DNA of 44,203 nucleotides from Deltaproteobacteria bacterium (lineage in GTDB: Bacteria; Desulfobacterota; Desulfarculia; Adiutricales; Adiutricaceae): positions 1 to 44,203 of the forward strand of contig JAISRZ010000082.1 of NCBI GenBank assembly GCA_031273455.1, given 5' to 3'. Position numbers and translations under genes: made by a program. Position 1 is the stretch's first letter; every line of letters begins with the position of its first letter. Shown here piece after piece: positions 9,087-17,359 of the stretch. The notes under the pieces were generated by a model, which had not been told where the DNA came from, did not search any database, and was given only the letters and a program-made list of their open reading frames with translations.

Positions 9087-9311
9087 AGAAGAAAAATCTG
9101 GTGGCGAAACGCTTAAGCGGCCTAACGGCCCCAATCTTCACCCTCTTTAGTTTTCGGGTTAATCACGACAATTTTCCACTTGTCAGAAGGCTTTTTAAGG
9201 GACTTAAGTCACGGGGAAAACGCCTAAAAGATCTTGGTGATATCTTAGCTATATCCCTATAACCATGGAAAGAGGCTTTAAAACCATCTTTAACACCTAA
9301 ATATTGTTTAT

Positions 9312-9770
9312 TTAGATTTTTTGAAGAATATAACTACTATTATTATGTTTACAGGTTATTTTCTTTTTAATTATCTTTACTGGCTTAAAATCACGAGAAT
9401 TAATATTATCAGTCAGATCGTAATTAACGCCATTAATAGTGCCTGTGGCCTGGAGAAAAATAATTGTCTCAATTTCCTCTGGGGAAAATAATTGGCCCAC
9501 TGGATACCAACTGGCTTCGGACGCGTCAATCGCGTTCGAAAAGGTTATATCGGCAAAATTAGTTTTTATGCCCAAGATTCCGGCCTTGTGGTCTACAGAA
9601 TATACAAAGACAGATGGTATCTTCGGTGGCTCTTAAAAGATAAAGAGGCCCTCCCACCGTCCATAAAAGCCCTCCGGGGATTTTTAACGTACAGGACTCC
9701 CACCGTAAGGTCAAAAATAATTGCCAGGACGTAGATTCGGTTACCCAAATGGGTCAGTACCACCGGGCTA
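9312..9770 (-). pseudogene. Possible frameshifted gene remnant of unknown family
   Basis: Two minus-strand frames together read as protein-like sequence. One ends near 9593 and contains NRIYVLAIIFDLTVGVLYV. The other begins near 9635 directly after a TAA, has no ATG, and contains YSVDHKAGILGIKTNFADI and ATGTINGVNYDLTDNI before stopping at 9312. A single frameshift around 9635 would join them. I do not recognise the family. It follows cheA on the same strand with different codon style. It could also be chance. Confidence 0.3.
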
Positions 9771-9857
9771 CCTACCAGGCCGAGGTATGGAGGGCCACCA
9801 TGACGCTGGCCGTCAATTTGGGGGTTTTCCGGCTCTTGTGAACGGTTACAAAAGGCC

Positions 9858-12017
9858 TTAGGAGTCCAAGAGCTTATCGGAATCAAGGATCAAAACCACC
9901 CGACCATCGCCCAGTAAAGTTAGGCCGTTAAAGTAAGGGAGCTTCCGAAACGTTTCCAGCTCAAACTCCTTAATCACGATCTTCTGTTGGCCTAAGATCT
10001 CATCGGCCAAGATGGATTTACGGGACTCGGTTTTCCCCCGAAGGATAATAAAGACGTGGGTCTCCCGCGACAGATCCTCGGCCTCGCTGGGCTCATAAAA
10101 GGCCCCTGCCCGCGGTAAGCCCAAAAGCCACTTAAGATCAATAACCGAGATAACCATATCCCGATGCCGAAAAACCGCCCCATCCTTATGCCGATGGACC
10201 GCTAAAGCCGGAACCGTGACAATCTCGTTCACAAACTCTAAGGGCAAGCAGAAGGTGGACTCCCCGACCCTCAGCATAATGGCTTCTTTGGTCAGTAAAG
10301 TGTTGGTGACCGGCAGCCTTAAGCCCACGGTTAAACCCTGGCCGGGTTGGTTGTTAATGAGGACCTCCCCATTCCACTTTTTGAGGTTGGTCATGACCAC
10401 GTCCATGCCCACGCCCCGCCCAGAAAGGTCCGTGGCCTGGTCTTTAGTGGACAACCCGGAGTTAAAGATGAGCATCTCGGCCTCCTTTTCCGAGATAACC
10501 TCCGCTTGCTCCGGGGTTAAAACCCCCCGCTCCACGGCTTTGGTCTTAATCTTCTCAATGTCCAAACCCCGACCGTCATCGGCCACCTCGATTAAGATGG
10601 CCGCCTCCTCCGGGGTGACCCGGATATTGACCGAGCCCCTTCGAGGTTTCCCCGCCGCCTCCCGAGCGGCGGGCTCCTCTAGGCCGTGATCCACGGCGTT
10701 GCGGACGATATGGACCATAGCTTGCTCCACATCGTCCAATAAGCTCTTATCAATGGGCACCCGTTCGCCAGTGATGTTCATTTCGGCTTCTTTGCCGATC
10801 TTATGGGAGATGTCCCGCACCAATCGCGGGAACTTTTTGAGGATGTTGTTCATCTCCACTTGGCGGACTTCCATGATGGACCTTTGGAGGTTAACGATGT
10901 CATTGGAGATGGTCCGGGAGACCGAGCCAAAATCCCGTAAAAGCCCCGTGTCAATGCCCGCTTGCCGAAAAGAGAACTGGAGGTGGTTTAGGATCTCGCT
11001 TTTGGTGATAAGTTTACCCACCGACTCCAAAAAGAGGTCTATCTTAGCCTCATCCACCCGGATGGTCTTAACCTGGGGCTCTTTGACCGCCCCCCCGCCG
11101 CCCCGGGTTCCGCCAGCGGCCTTCTGAGCTGGGGCTTCCACTTCCACATGAAATTTTTCTTTTAACTCACCCAGCATGGACCCAAAGAACTCGACCATCA
11201 TCTGGTCCATTTCCAGCTCTTTTTCCTCAAAAAGGCCCAAACCATCGCCCAGTTCGGCGATGAGCTGCATGGCGTCCTCATTGGCCACCTCAGCCAGGTT
11301 CTTGTATAACCGATTAGCCGCCTCCACAAAAACCTTAGCGGTGTCCGCTGTCCCTTTCCCGTCTTTAAAAAGGGTCAGGTTCTCATCCATGAGCCGAACG
11401 TCCTCGGTTAAATCGACCCCATTGTAGTTAAAGCGAATCTGGTTGGCCCCCTCTTCCTCCAAGGTGACTAAGGCTAACCCTGAAGCCATGTCAGCCATGT
11501 CCTTTTTCAGCCCTTCGGTGTCAATTTCCTCCAAAGACGGCATTAAGGACTCCAGATCGTCCAAAAGCTTCCGGGCCGCGTCCACCAAGTGGGAGTCCCG
11601 GCGGTTAATCTTATCGATCTGGCTCTGGATCTCCCCCACAAAGGCCACGTGGTCGGCGGTCATGGTGGTGTAGCTAATGTCGTCCTCGAGCCGGGCGATG
11701 ATGTCCCGAAAGATGTCATTGCCCTTAAACAGAAGATCGATGATTTTGGGGTGTTTGGAGAGGATGGCGTTGTTCTTATCGATCATGGACATGAGATCCT
11801 CAAGGCGATGAGCGATGTTGGCGATGTTGTCAACATTGAACATCTTCGAGGACCCTTTGAGGGAATGCATGTTACGGAAAAGAGAAAAAATGGTCTCGCT
11901 GGAGGTGGGATCCTGCTCAATGGCCACCAGCTCGTTATCCAGAGTCCCGATGGTTTCCCGGACCTCGTCCTTGTATTGCTCAAAAAGTTCAGCCAGGTTT
12001 TCGTCCGTAACGCTCAT
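9858..12017 (-). CDS. cheA: CheA-type chemotaxis histidine kinase
   Basis: 719-residue kinase that would transfer phosphate from an Hpt histidine to CheY. The Hpt domain carries the phospho-acceptor His51 (NMHSLKGSSKMF). A second acidic helical segment follows (about 190-290) with no obvious P2 domain, then a Gly-rich linker (about 300-310), a dimerisation domain (about 315-385), an ATPase domain (N box VRNAVDHG at N440, DDGRGLD at 480-486, GRGVGMD at 533-539), and a C-terminal CheW-like domain (about 575-719) for receptor coupling. The ATG at 12017 gives MSVTDENLAELF. It lies 100 nt downstream of cheY on the same strand, probably as one operon. No receptor, cheW, cheR or cheB is in the window. 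Confidence 0.93.
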   Translation of the reverse strand: MSVTDENLAELFEQYKDEVRETIGTLDNELVAIEQDPTSSETIFSLFRNMHSLKGSSKMFNVDNIANIAHRLEDLMSMIDKNNAILSKHPKIIDLLFKGNDIFRDIIARLEDDISYTTMTADHVAFVGEIQSQIDKINRRDSHLVDAARKLLDDLESLMPSLEEIDTEGLKKDMADMASGLALVTLEEEGANQIRFNYNGVDLTEDVRLMDENLTLFKDGKGTADTAKVFVEAANRLYKNLAEVANEDAMQLIAELGDGLGLFEEKELEMDQMMVEFFGSMLGELKEKFHVEVEAPAQKAAGGTRGGGGAVKEPQVKTIRVDEAKIDLFLESVGKLITKSEILNHLQFSFRQAGIDTGLLRDFGSVSRTISNDIVNLQRSIMEVRQVEMNNILKKFPRLVRDISHKIGKEAEMNITGERVPIDKSLLDDVEQAMVHIVRNAVDHGLEEPAAREAAGKPRRGSVNIRVTPEEAAILIEVADDGRGLDIEKIKTKAVERGVLTPEQAEVISEKEAEMLIFNSGLSTKDQATDLSGRGVGMDVVMTNLKKWNGEVLINNQPGQGLTVGLRLPVTNTLLTKEAIMLRVGESTFCLPLEFVNEIVTVPALAVHRHKDGAVFRHRDMVISVIDLKWLLGLPRAGAFYEPSEAEDLSRETHVFIILRGKTESRKSILADEILGQQKIVIKEFELETFRKLPYFNGLTLLGDGRVVLILDSDKLLDS

Positions 12018-12117
12018 TTTATCCTCCGGGCGATCCCACCCGAAACGCTCTTCAACGTTGACTCGCCCTATCCTATGGCCAAAGGCTTAACCAAAGGGGC
12101 CGACCCTTTAGGCGTCT

Positions 12118-12498
12118 TTAGGCGATATTAAGGGCTTTCCTGACCGCGGTCATGACCTTTTCCTCATCGTAGGGTTTAACGATGTACTGCCTCGCCCCTA
12201 TCTTCAGGCAATGCATCACCGTCCTGGCGTCGGAGACTGAGGAGGCCATGATAATATTGGATTCGGGATACTTACCGAGGATAATCTCTAACACTTCCGT
12301 GCCCCGCATCTTGGGCATGACGATATCCAAGGTGGTCAGCTCTGGCCGAAACTTCTCAAACAAAACTAGAGCCTCTTCGCCATCCGCGGCTTGAGCGACC
12401 ACATTAAAGCCGTGACTAACGAATAAATTGGTGAGCATCTGACGCATGACCGGGGAATCATCGACAATTAAGACGCTTTGACCTGAACCCAGAGACAT
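12118..12498 (-). CDS. cheY: CheY-like single-domain response regulator
   Basis: 126-residue receiver with no output domain. The acidic pair is D13-D14 (LIVDDSP), the phospho-acceptor D58 (TTLDIVMPKM), the switch serine in IIMASSVS, and the conserved lysine K108 (IVKPYDEEK). I chose ATG at 12498 because GGGTGA sits a suitable distance upstream; a GTG nine bases further upstream is the alternative. It precedes cheA, which should be its phosphodonor. In motile bacteria such proteins bind the flagellar switch; the flagellin in this window agrees with that, but control of another output cannot be excluded. Confidence 0.9.
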   Translation of the reverse strand: MSLGSGQSVLIVDDSPVMRQMLTNLFVSHGFNVVAQAADGEEALVLFEKFRPELTTLDIVMPKMRGTEVLEIILGKYPESNIIMASSVSDARTVMHCLKIGARQYIVKPYDEEKVMTAVRKALNIA

Positions 12499-13108
12499 GG
12501 CAATCACCCAAAAAAAAAGAAAAATATGGGAAATATGTTTAAAGGCCTTTTTCCAAGGATTTTAGGAGTCTTCTGGTAAGAGCCAGAACCTCAGCGACTT
12601 AGGGAAAAGGGCCCGAAATGGGGCGAGAAATTAGGGGCGCGGGATTTAGGGGGCTCATCGTCCTAGACCGAAAAACCCTGAAATCCGTTCGAAGGTTCCC
12701 CTTGAAAACCTTTATTAAATTATCACTATTACGACCTTAAGTCCAGATGACCTTTTAGCCAGCTTAAATATTAATTATTTCAAAAAGTATTTATATTTAA
12801 TTTTTATTCAGAATTTAACGACTACTAAATTATTGTTTTAAATAACATTATATAGTTATTAAGGTCATTTACGGCTGATATTTAAATCGCTCTAGCTAGC
12901 GAATTTGACTATATTTTCAAACAATGATTTATTTAAAGACAATTAAAAGTAGGGTAGGGAGCTGGCGCGGTAAAAATCGCAGGGAAATCCTTTTTGAACG
13001 TCGTGGCCTTCTGTGAGCGCCATTACCAAGCGCTATGGTAGGCGGCAAAGACTATTTTGAGAATCCAAAATTAGAATTGCTGACGCGAGGCAATTATTTT
13101 ATTATTTT
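12499..13108. other. Intergenic region, turning AT-rich
   Basis: Upstream region of cheY. Composition drops sharply to AT-rich at about 12715, the left edge of the accessory island. It contains the left copy of the 23-nt repeat (12949-12971). No gene is seen. Confidence 0.45.
12949..12971 (+). repeat. 23-nt direct repeat, left copy
   Basis: GTAGGGTAGG + GA + GCTGGCGCGGT. It matches 21 of 23 bases with 14821-14843 in the same orientation. Both GC-rich copies sit inside AT-rich sequence and bracket the MNT/HEPN segment. Confidence 0.7.
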
Positions 13109-13136
13109 TTGTGAATTTTTCGTCCTGTAGTATAAT
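13109..13136 (+). promoter_or_regulatory. Promoter for the first MNT gene
   Basis: TTGTGA (13109-13114), 16-nt spacer, perfect TATAAT (13131-13136), about 100 nt before the first nucleotidyltransferase start. Confidence 0.5.
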
Positions 13137-13238
13137 GGTTTAAGTGGTTATTTATGCCTCAAATGGCATGACAGATTCGGCCAACGATGCCAGTTCAGTT
13201 TTTCAGTTTTTCCTTTTGGGCCAAAAAAGGCGAGACAG

Positions 13239-13549
13239 ATGATTGATTTTAACACAGTTCAAAAAGTAATTTCCCATTTGGCTGAGGAATATAAGATAAA
13301 AAATGTATTCTGTTTTGGCTCATATGCTGATGGCTCACATAAAGAAGACAGCGATATTGATTTTTTAGTAAAATTTATTACACCAAATATTTCTTTAATT
13401 TAACTTTCAAGATTAAAACAACAACTAGAAGAACAATTTAGGTTAAGTGTTGATTTGGTTCATGCGCCAATTCCACCTGAATCAATCTTAATAATTAATA
13501 AAATGTTTTAGTTTATGAACGTATGCGATAAAAAAGTTTTAAGTCATAT
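13239..13549 (+). pseudogene. MNT-type nucleotidyltransferase, broken (first copy)
   Basis: Starts ATG at 13239 (MIDFNTVQKVI) and shows the nucleotidyltransferase motif FGSYADGSHKEDSDIDFLV (GS plus DxD). An in-frame TAA follows at about codon 54 (after NISLI). The frame then continues plausibly (LSRLKQQLEEQFRLSVDLV, ending near ILIINK), where a one-base shift is needed to reach NVLVYERMR and a stop. Intact relatives are antitoxins that AMPylate HEPN toxins. One stop and one frameshift make this copy non-functional. It is AT-rich like the rest of the island. Confidence 0.75.
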
Positions 13550-13676
13550 AGCTAATGAAATGACTAAAATCGCTGAATTTTTAAACGGATTAATTTTAGA
13601 AATATTTTTGAAAAATTAAAACGTGCAATTCCAATGTCTTTATATGGGTATATTGATGACGTGAGGGAAAAATAAT
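13516..13676 (+). pseudogene. HepT/DUF86-like HEPN toxin remnant
   Basis: Overlaps the end of the first nucleotidyltransferase frame. An ATG near 13516 reads MNVCDKKVLSHIANEMTKI then EFLNG, resembling the N-terminus of HepT/DUF86 proteins. A frameshift near 13600 is needed to continue as IFEKLKRAIPMSLYGYIDDV before stops at about 13676. The length is about a third of a normal HepT, so most of the gene, including the RX4-6H RNase motif, is gone. It was evidently the partner of the first MNT gene. Confidence 0.5.
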
Positions 13677-13678
13677 AA

Positions 13679-14020
13679 ATGCCTGATGGTAATATTAAAA
13701 TGTTAGAAAATATTGAATTAAGCAGATTAGTTAACTTTATTGTGTCTACTGTTTCACCAAAAAAAATCATCCTCTTTGGATCTAGAGCTAGAGGAGATCA
13801 TAATGAAGACAGTGATTATGATATTTTACTAATAATGGATACATCATTTAATAGAATTGATTTAATATCATCTTTATATTCTGCATTACGTCAAACTGAT
13901 TTAACAAAAAATATTGATTTTTTGGCTATTTCTTCTGATAGATATGATGAATTAAAAAGTGATATTGGATATATATATAAAGTAATTGAAAGAGAAGGAA
14001 AAGTTGTGTATGTCAAGTAG
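13679..14020 (+). CDS. MNT-type nucleotidyltransferase (antitoxin-like), intact second copy
   Basis: 113-residue minimal nucleotidyltransferase. The motif FGSRARGDHNEDSDYDILL at 33-51 holds GS (34-35) and catalytic D46 and D48; a later Asp in NIDFLAIS would be the third metal ligand. Length fits the minimal MNT family, which pairs with HEPN toxins and neutralises them by AMPylation. The ATG at 13679 follows GAGGG by about 12 nt. The next frame downstream encodes a HEPN protein. The gene is AT-rich and lies in the island between the direct repeats. It differs clearly in sequence from the broken first copy, so they are distinct families or anciently diverged, not a fresh duplication. Confidence 0.8.
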   Translation: MPDGNIKMLENIELSRLVNFIVSTVSPKKIILFGSRARGDHNEDSDYDILLIMDTSFNRIDLISSLYSALRQTDLTKNIDFLAISSDRYDELKSDIGYIYKVIEREGKVVYVK

Positions 14021-14479
14021 TATTTAAAATGGTTACAAAGAGCCAATTATAATTTTGAAATTTGTAATATTGAAAAGTTTAAAGATGACAAAGACGCATA
14101 TCCAGAGTTATGTTTCAATGCCCATCAAGCAGCTGAAAAAGCATTAAAAGGCTTTTTGGTGTTTTTGGATATTGAACTAATCAAGACTCATAATTTGGCA
14201 TTATTAACTAATAAATTGCAACAATACGTTGTTATTCCAGACGAAATATTAACTACAGCCGATAATTTAACCAATTATAGCGTTATAACTAGATATCCTA
14301 TTGAAGATGTAATTATTGAACAAGATGAATATGAGCAAGCTATTTTTAAAGCAAAAAATTGTATTAATTGGGTCATTTCTAGCATTAATCAGATAATTAA
14401 AAAACAAGAAGAAGACAATAATATTTCAAAAGTTGATCCATCATCTTCTTATCCAACAAATAGACCACGTATGAGTTAA
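14010..14479 (+). pseudogene. HEPN-domain protein (toxin-like), apparent 5' frameshift
   Basis: HEPN-family protein reading KWLQRANYNFEICN, FNAHQAAEKALKGFLVFLD and KTHNLALL, all typical of HEPN proteins paired with MNT antitoxins. The body is open to TAA at 14479. The natural start is the ATG at 14010, overlapping the MNT stop, but it reads five codons (MSSSI) then TAA. A -1 shift, or one missing T in the T/A-rich run, would connect it to LKWLQRA. Otherwise translation must begin at a TTG near 14156, deep in the domain. I call it a probable pseudogene, but a programmed -1 shift or a sequencing error would rescue it. Confidence 0.6.
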
Positions 14480-14525
14480 TTTATTTCAGTCAATAAAATT
14501 TAAAACTTAAAACTTTCTATTAAAG

Positions 14526-14568
14526 CTGATATTTTCCACTTGCTGAAACTTCAGTATCAGTTTTTTTT
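14526..14568 (+). terminator. Intrinsic terminator after the HEPN gene
   Basis: CTGATA (14526-14531) pairs with TATCAG (14555-14560), with an inner CTGAA/TTCAG helix (14543-14554) stacked on it. A run of eight T follows directly (14561-14568). It lies 47 nt after the HEPN stop. Confidence 0.55.
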
Positions 14569-14820
14569 ATCATCACAATTGATCATTATAAAATGCATAC
14601 AGTGAAAAAAACATCCAAATATAAAATTTTATGATTTATGCGCTTATAAATATTAACCTGAACATAATCTAGTTAGGTTAGTTTAGATAAAATTTGGTTT
14701 AGTTCAGATTTCACCCGTCCCAGCGAGTACAAACAGTTGCCTAACCGTCTAACTTTCCTAACCAGGATTTTATAAATGGTGGAAAAAATTAAATCTTTTT
14801 GTTCTTAATTCTTATATATA
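14569..14820. other. AT-rich gap up to the right direct repeat
   Basis: No gene seen. AT-rich sequence continues to the right copy of the 23-nt repeat. Confidence 0.4.
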
Positions 14821-14843
14821 GTAGGGTAGGATGCTGGCGCGGT
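14821..14843 (+). repeat. 23-nt direct repeat, right copy
   Basis: GTAGGGTAGG + AT + GCTGGCGCGGT. Same orientation as the left copy at 12949-12971, with two adjacent mismatches. A 10-nt core GCTGGCGCGG also occurs at 7878-7887 beside the nuclease gene. Confidence 0.7.
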
Positions 14844-14927
14844 GATCACTTGCACTGTACAACTGACTCCGTTTCCAGGCATCCCCAAAACCGGACGTAC
14901 GGCTTTCCCGTTTATGTCCAGACAAAT

Positions 14928-15115
14928 TATTTGATTAGTATAAAACTGTAACAATGTGGTCTTCCCAGATTGGCGCGGGGCATGGAGGATGAAATAATAT
15001 TTCCCCTCAATCATTTCGTCTAGCCCAGGTTGACGTTCCAATACCGGTAGCATGTAGTGTTCTTCAGCGAAGCATGGCCAACAGTGTTAAAAGTCTTGAC
15101 AACTGATTGACTCAT
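14928..15115 (-). pseudogene. N-terminal remnant of an AAA ATPase/PD-(D/E)XK gene
   Basis: The ATG at 15115 reads MSQSVVKTFNTVG, nearly identical to the start of the intact gene at 22711. One missing C then shifts the frame into EEHYMLPVLERQPGLDEMIE and YYFILHAPRQSGKTTLL (Walker A). Similarity to the intact copy stops abruptly around 14928, and the rest of the ATPase and the nuclease domain are absent. Truncated and frameshifted. Confidence 0.8.
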
Positions 15116-15444
15116 AGGTTTAGCTACCCCCAAGGTTAAACGCGAATTAATTGATTAACGGAAGGACAAAAAGGTTACATAATATTAGTCTATTTTCGGC
15201 GTCTCCACAAGATAAAGTTCCCTCTACCCTATCGCCAAGTGGCCTTACGGGGGCGTGTCGCGCCCCTAGCCCTTTGGCCTGGAACAGAAATAGAAAATAA
15301 TTAAAAAAAAACTATATATACCATTTAACAGAATATATAACTAAAAAACAATATTAACAATTATAAAATATGATATTTTATAATATAAACATCTTATTAC
15401 ACATCCTATATTAAAAAATAGAAATTTTATAACCTACCCAAAAA
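15116..15444. other. Gap between two ATPase/nuclease gene remnants
   Basis: The part next to 15115 resembles the leader of the intact gene at 22711 (AGGTTTAGC.. before the start). The rest is partly very AT-rich (15290-15420). No gene is seen. Confidence 0.35.
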
Positions 15445-15675
15445 TCAGGATGTCTCTGATTTCATCCGGCGCTGTGACTTGCCGTCATTTTTATGGCCGC
15501 CGCCTGAAAGTTTTTCAAACCAATCAGCGAGGCGTTTACGCGTATTAATTTCGATTTTATTCCATTTATCCCATATGCCCAAAACATTTTGAGGCTGAGT
15601 GTAATTTTGACCATAGCGCCTCGCCAAGACTATTTTCGCTTCCAAAGTTAGAATCGCTGGTAATATCATGGTCAA
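15445..15675 (-). CDS. Short open frame of unknown nature
   Basis: 76 codons, from TTG or from ATG two codons later. It contains LARRYGQNYTQPQNVLGIWD and a basic tail (KNDGKSQRRMKSETS). It overlaps, in another frame, the remnant at 15640-15767. It reads protein-like, but I recognise no family and it has no clear ribosome-binding site. It may be the displaced end of a decayed gene. Confidence 0.25.
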   Translation of the reverse strand: MTMILPAILTLEAKIVLARRYGQNYTQPQNVLGIWDKWNKIEINTRKRLADWFEKLSGGGHKNDGKSQRRMKSETS

Positions 15676-15767
15676 AAATCACTAACCAACCTTCATTCGC
15701 CCCGTAAATATCCCTATATTCCTTAATCCGCCATAAACTAGCTCTTTCACCTTGGGCGGATCGTTAG
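15640..15767 (-). pseudogene. C-terminal remnant of a second AAA ATPase/PD-(D/E)XK gene
   Basis: One minus-strand frame opens after a TAA and reads QGERASLWRIKEYRDIYGAN then EGWLVIFDHDI. This matches the final segment of the intact protein (EGWLVIFDRDRD near residue 525). The upstream nuclease core and the ATPase domain are missing. Because this C-terminal piece lies 5' of the N-terminal piece at 14928-15115 on the same strand, the two cannot come from one simple truncated gene. Confidence 0.6.
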
Positions 15768-15770
15768 ACT

Positions 15771-16099
15771 TAGGGGTTAGGGCTTTTAGGCGGGTCGATT
15801 TGGGAAGCGGTGGACATAGGAGTAAAGACCAAAGGCGGGGTTAAAGCCCAGGTTTAAGGGGTTCCTAACCGGAACGGCGTTTGGTCGAAAGGCTCAAAGC
15901 TGAATCCGGTTCTATGAGCCCCTAGCTTTTAGTTAAGTCGAGGGTCAGGCGCCCCTTCTTGAATCCTAACCCCTCATAAGGGATAATGGGCCTAAGTCAC
16001 CATCCGGCCCCAGCTTATTGTGGGCGCTTTCTTGGCCCGCCCGCCCCTGGCTCGCGCGGTTTTTTTCTGTAGTCTTCCGAAGAGTTCGGGGGAGGCCTT
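15771..16099. other. Intergenic region upstream of the aro operon
   Basis: Returns to the base composition of the core genome. It holds the strong ribosome-binding site of aroA (GGGGGAGG at about 16088). No clear promoter hexamers were identified by eye. Confidence 0.4.
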
Positions 16100-17359
16100 A
16101 TGCCTTTTATCGGTACCTTTAGCCCGCCTGGGGATAAATCGCTTAGTCACCGTCTTATACTAATGTCCCTAGTGGCTAAGGGCGAAACGCTTATTAAAGG
16201 TCTTTCCCACGGGGAAGACGTCTTAACCTCTCTGGCCGCTTTTCGAGCTTTAGGCGGGGAGGCTAGAGAAGAGGCTGAAGGGTTAAGGGTTAAAGGGTTA
16301 GCCGGAACCTGGCCGCGTTTTGAGTCCTTAGAGATTGATTGCCGTAACTCTGGGACCACCATGCGTCTGATCGCGGGGATCTTAGCCGGGGTTCCGGGGC
16401 GCTACATCTTGGACGGCGATGACCAACTAAGGCGTCGGCCCATGGAAAGAGTGGCTAAACCCTTACGCCTTATGGGGGCCAAAGTCTCTTCCAATGAGGG
16501 TCGCCCACCGTTAATCATTGACGGGGGCTCTTTAACCGGAGTGGATTACACCCCGGCCGACGCCAGCGCCCAGGTGAAAGGGGCCACCCTTTTAGCCGGC
16601 CTTTTGGCCAGCGGCCCAACCTCGGTCACCGAGATCCTGCCCACCCGAGGCCATACCGAGACTTTAATCAACCATTTTCATGGGCGAGCCGTGATTGAGG
16701 GTTTAACGATCACCGTTTGCCCCGGGCTCTTAACCTTGCCCCCGGTCTTTGACGTCCCCGGGGACCCTTCCTCAGCGGCCTTCTTTTTAACCGCCGCGGC
16801 CATGATCCCCGGGAGCAAGGTCACGGCCACCAACATCCTCCTGTCCCCAGGGCGGACTGGGTTTTTAAAGGTCCTAAACCGGATGGGGGCCGAGGTCACT
16901 TTAACTTTAACCTCGGATAACCCGGAACCCGTGGGGGACGTCCTTGTGGAGCACACTGGCCCTTTAAAGGCCACGGAAGTGACCCCCGAGGAAATCCCCT
17001 CTTTAATCGATGAGATCCCCATGCTGGCCTTAGCCGCCACCCAAGCCAACGGCCAAAGCGTTTTTCGGGCGGTCGATGAGCTACGGGTTAAAGAGACGGA
17101 TCGCTTAATGAGCTTAAGGCACCAACTGGGGGCTTTAGGGGCCAGAGTTAACGCCGAGGGGAACGATCTCATCATTGATGGGCCAACCTCCTTTATCCTC
17201 CCGGAAACCTTGGATTCTGGCCGGGACCATCGCTTAGCCATGACCTTATCCATCGCTTTGGCCGCGGCCAACGCTAAGGTCCCCATTATAGGGGCCGAGT
17301 CCATGGCCATTTCTTACCCCAGTTTTGAGGAGAGCTTAAAAGAGTTATGGCGGAATTAA
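16100..17359 (+). CDS. aroA: 3-phosphoshikimate 1-carboxyvinyltransferase (EPSP synthase)
   Basis: Joins shikimate 3-phosphate and phosphoenolpyruvate to form EPSP, the sixth shikimate-pathway step, in the cytosol. 419 residues, a normal length. Conserved motifs: PGDKSLSHR (10-18, catalytic Lys13), NSGTTMRL, DASAQVKGA, PGDPSSAAFFL, DEIPMLA, LRVKETDR and RDHRLAM. The ATG at 16100 follows GGGGGAGG at ideal distance. First gene of aroA-aroE-aroKB-aroC; its last 13 nt overlap aroE, so translation is probably coupled. Confidence 0.97.
   Translation: MPFIGTFSPPGDKSLSHRLILMSLVAKGETLIKGLSHGEDVLTSLAAFRALGGEAREEAEGLRVKGLAGTWPRFESLEIDCRNSGTTMRLIAGILAGVPGRYILDGDDQLRRRPMERVAKPLRLMGAKVSSNEGRPPLIIDGGSLTGVDYTPADASAQVKGATLLAGLLASGPTSVTEILPTRGHTETLINHFHGRAVIEGLTITVCPGLLTLPPVFDVPGDPSSAAFFLTAAAMIPGSKVTATNILLSPGRTGFLKVLNRMGAEVTLTLTSDNPEPVGDVLVEHTGPLKATEVTPEEIPSLIDEIPMLALAATQANGQSVFRAVDELRVKETDRLMSLRHQLGALGARVNAEGNDLIIDGPTSFILPETLDSGRDHRLAMTLSIALAAANAKVPIIGAESMAISYPSFEESLKELWRN

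Noticed and set aside
14843..14915. Minus-strand GCCGTACGTCCGGTTTTGG, similar to a stretch common in group II introns
   Set aside because: Only a short match; no reverse transcriptase fragment and no domain V hairpin found nearby.
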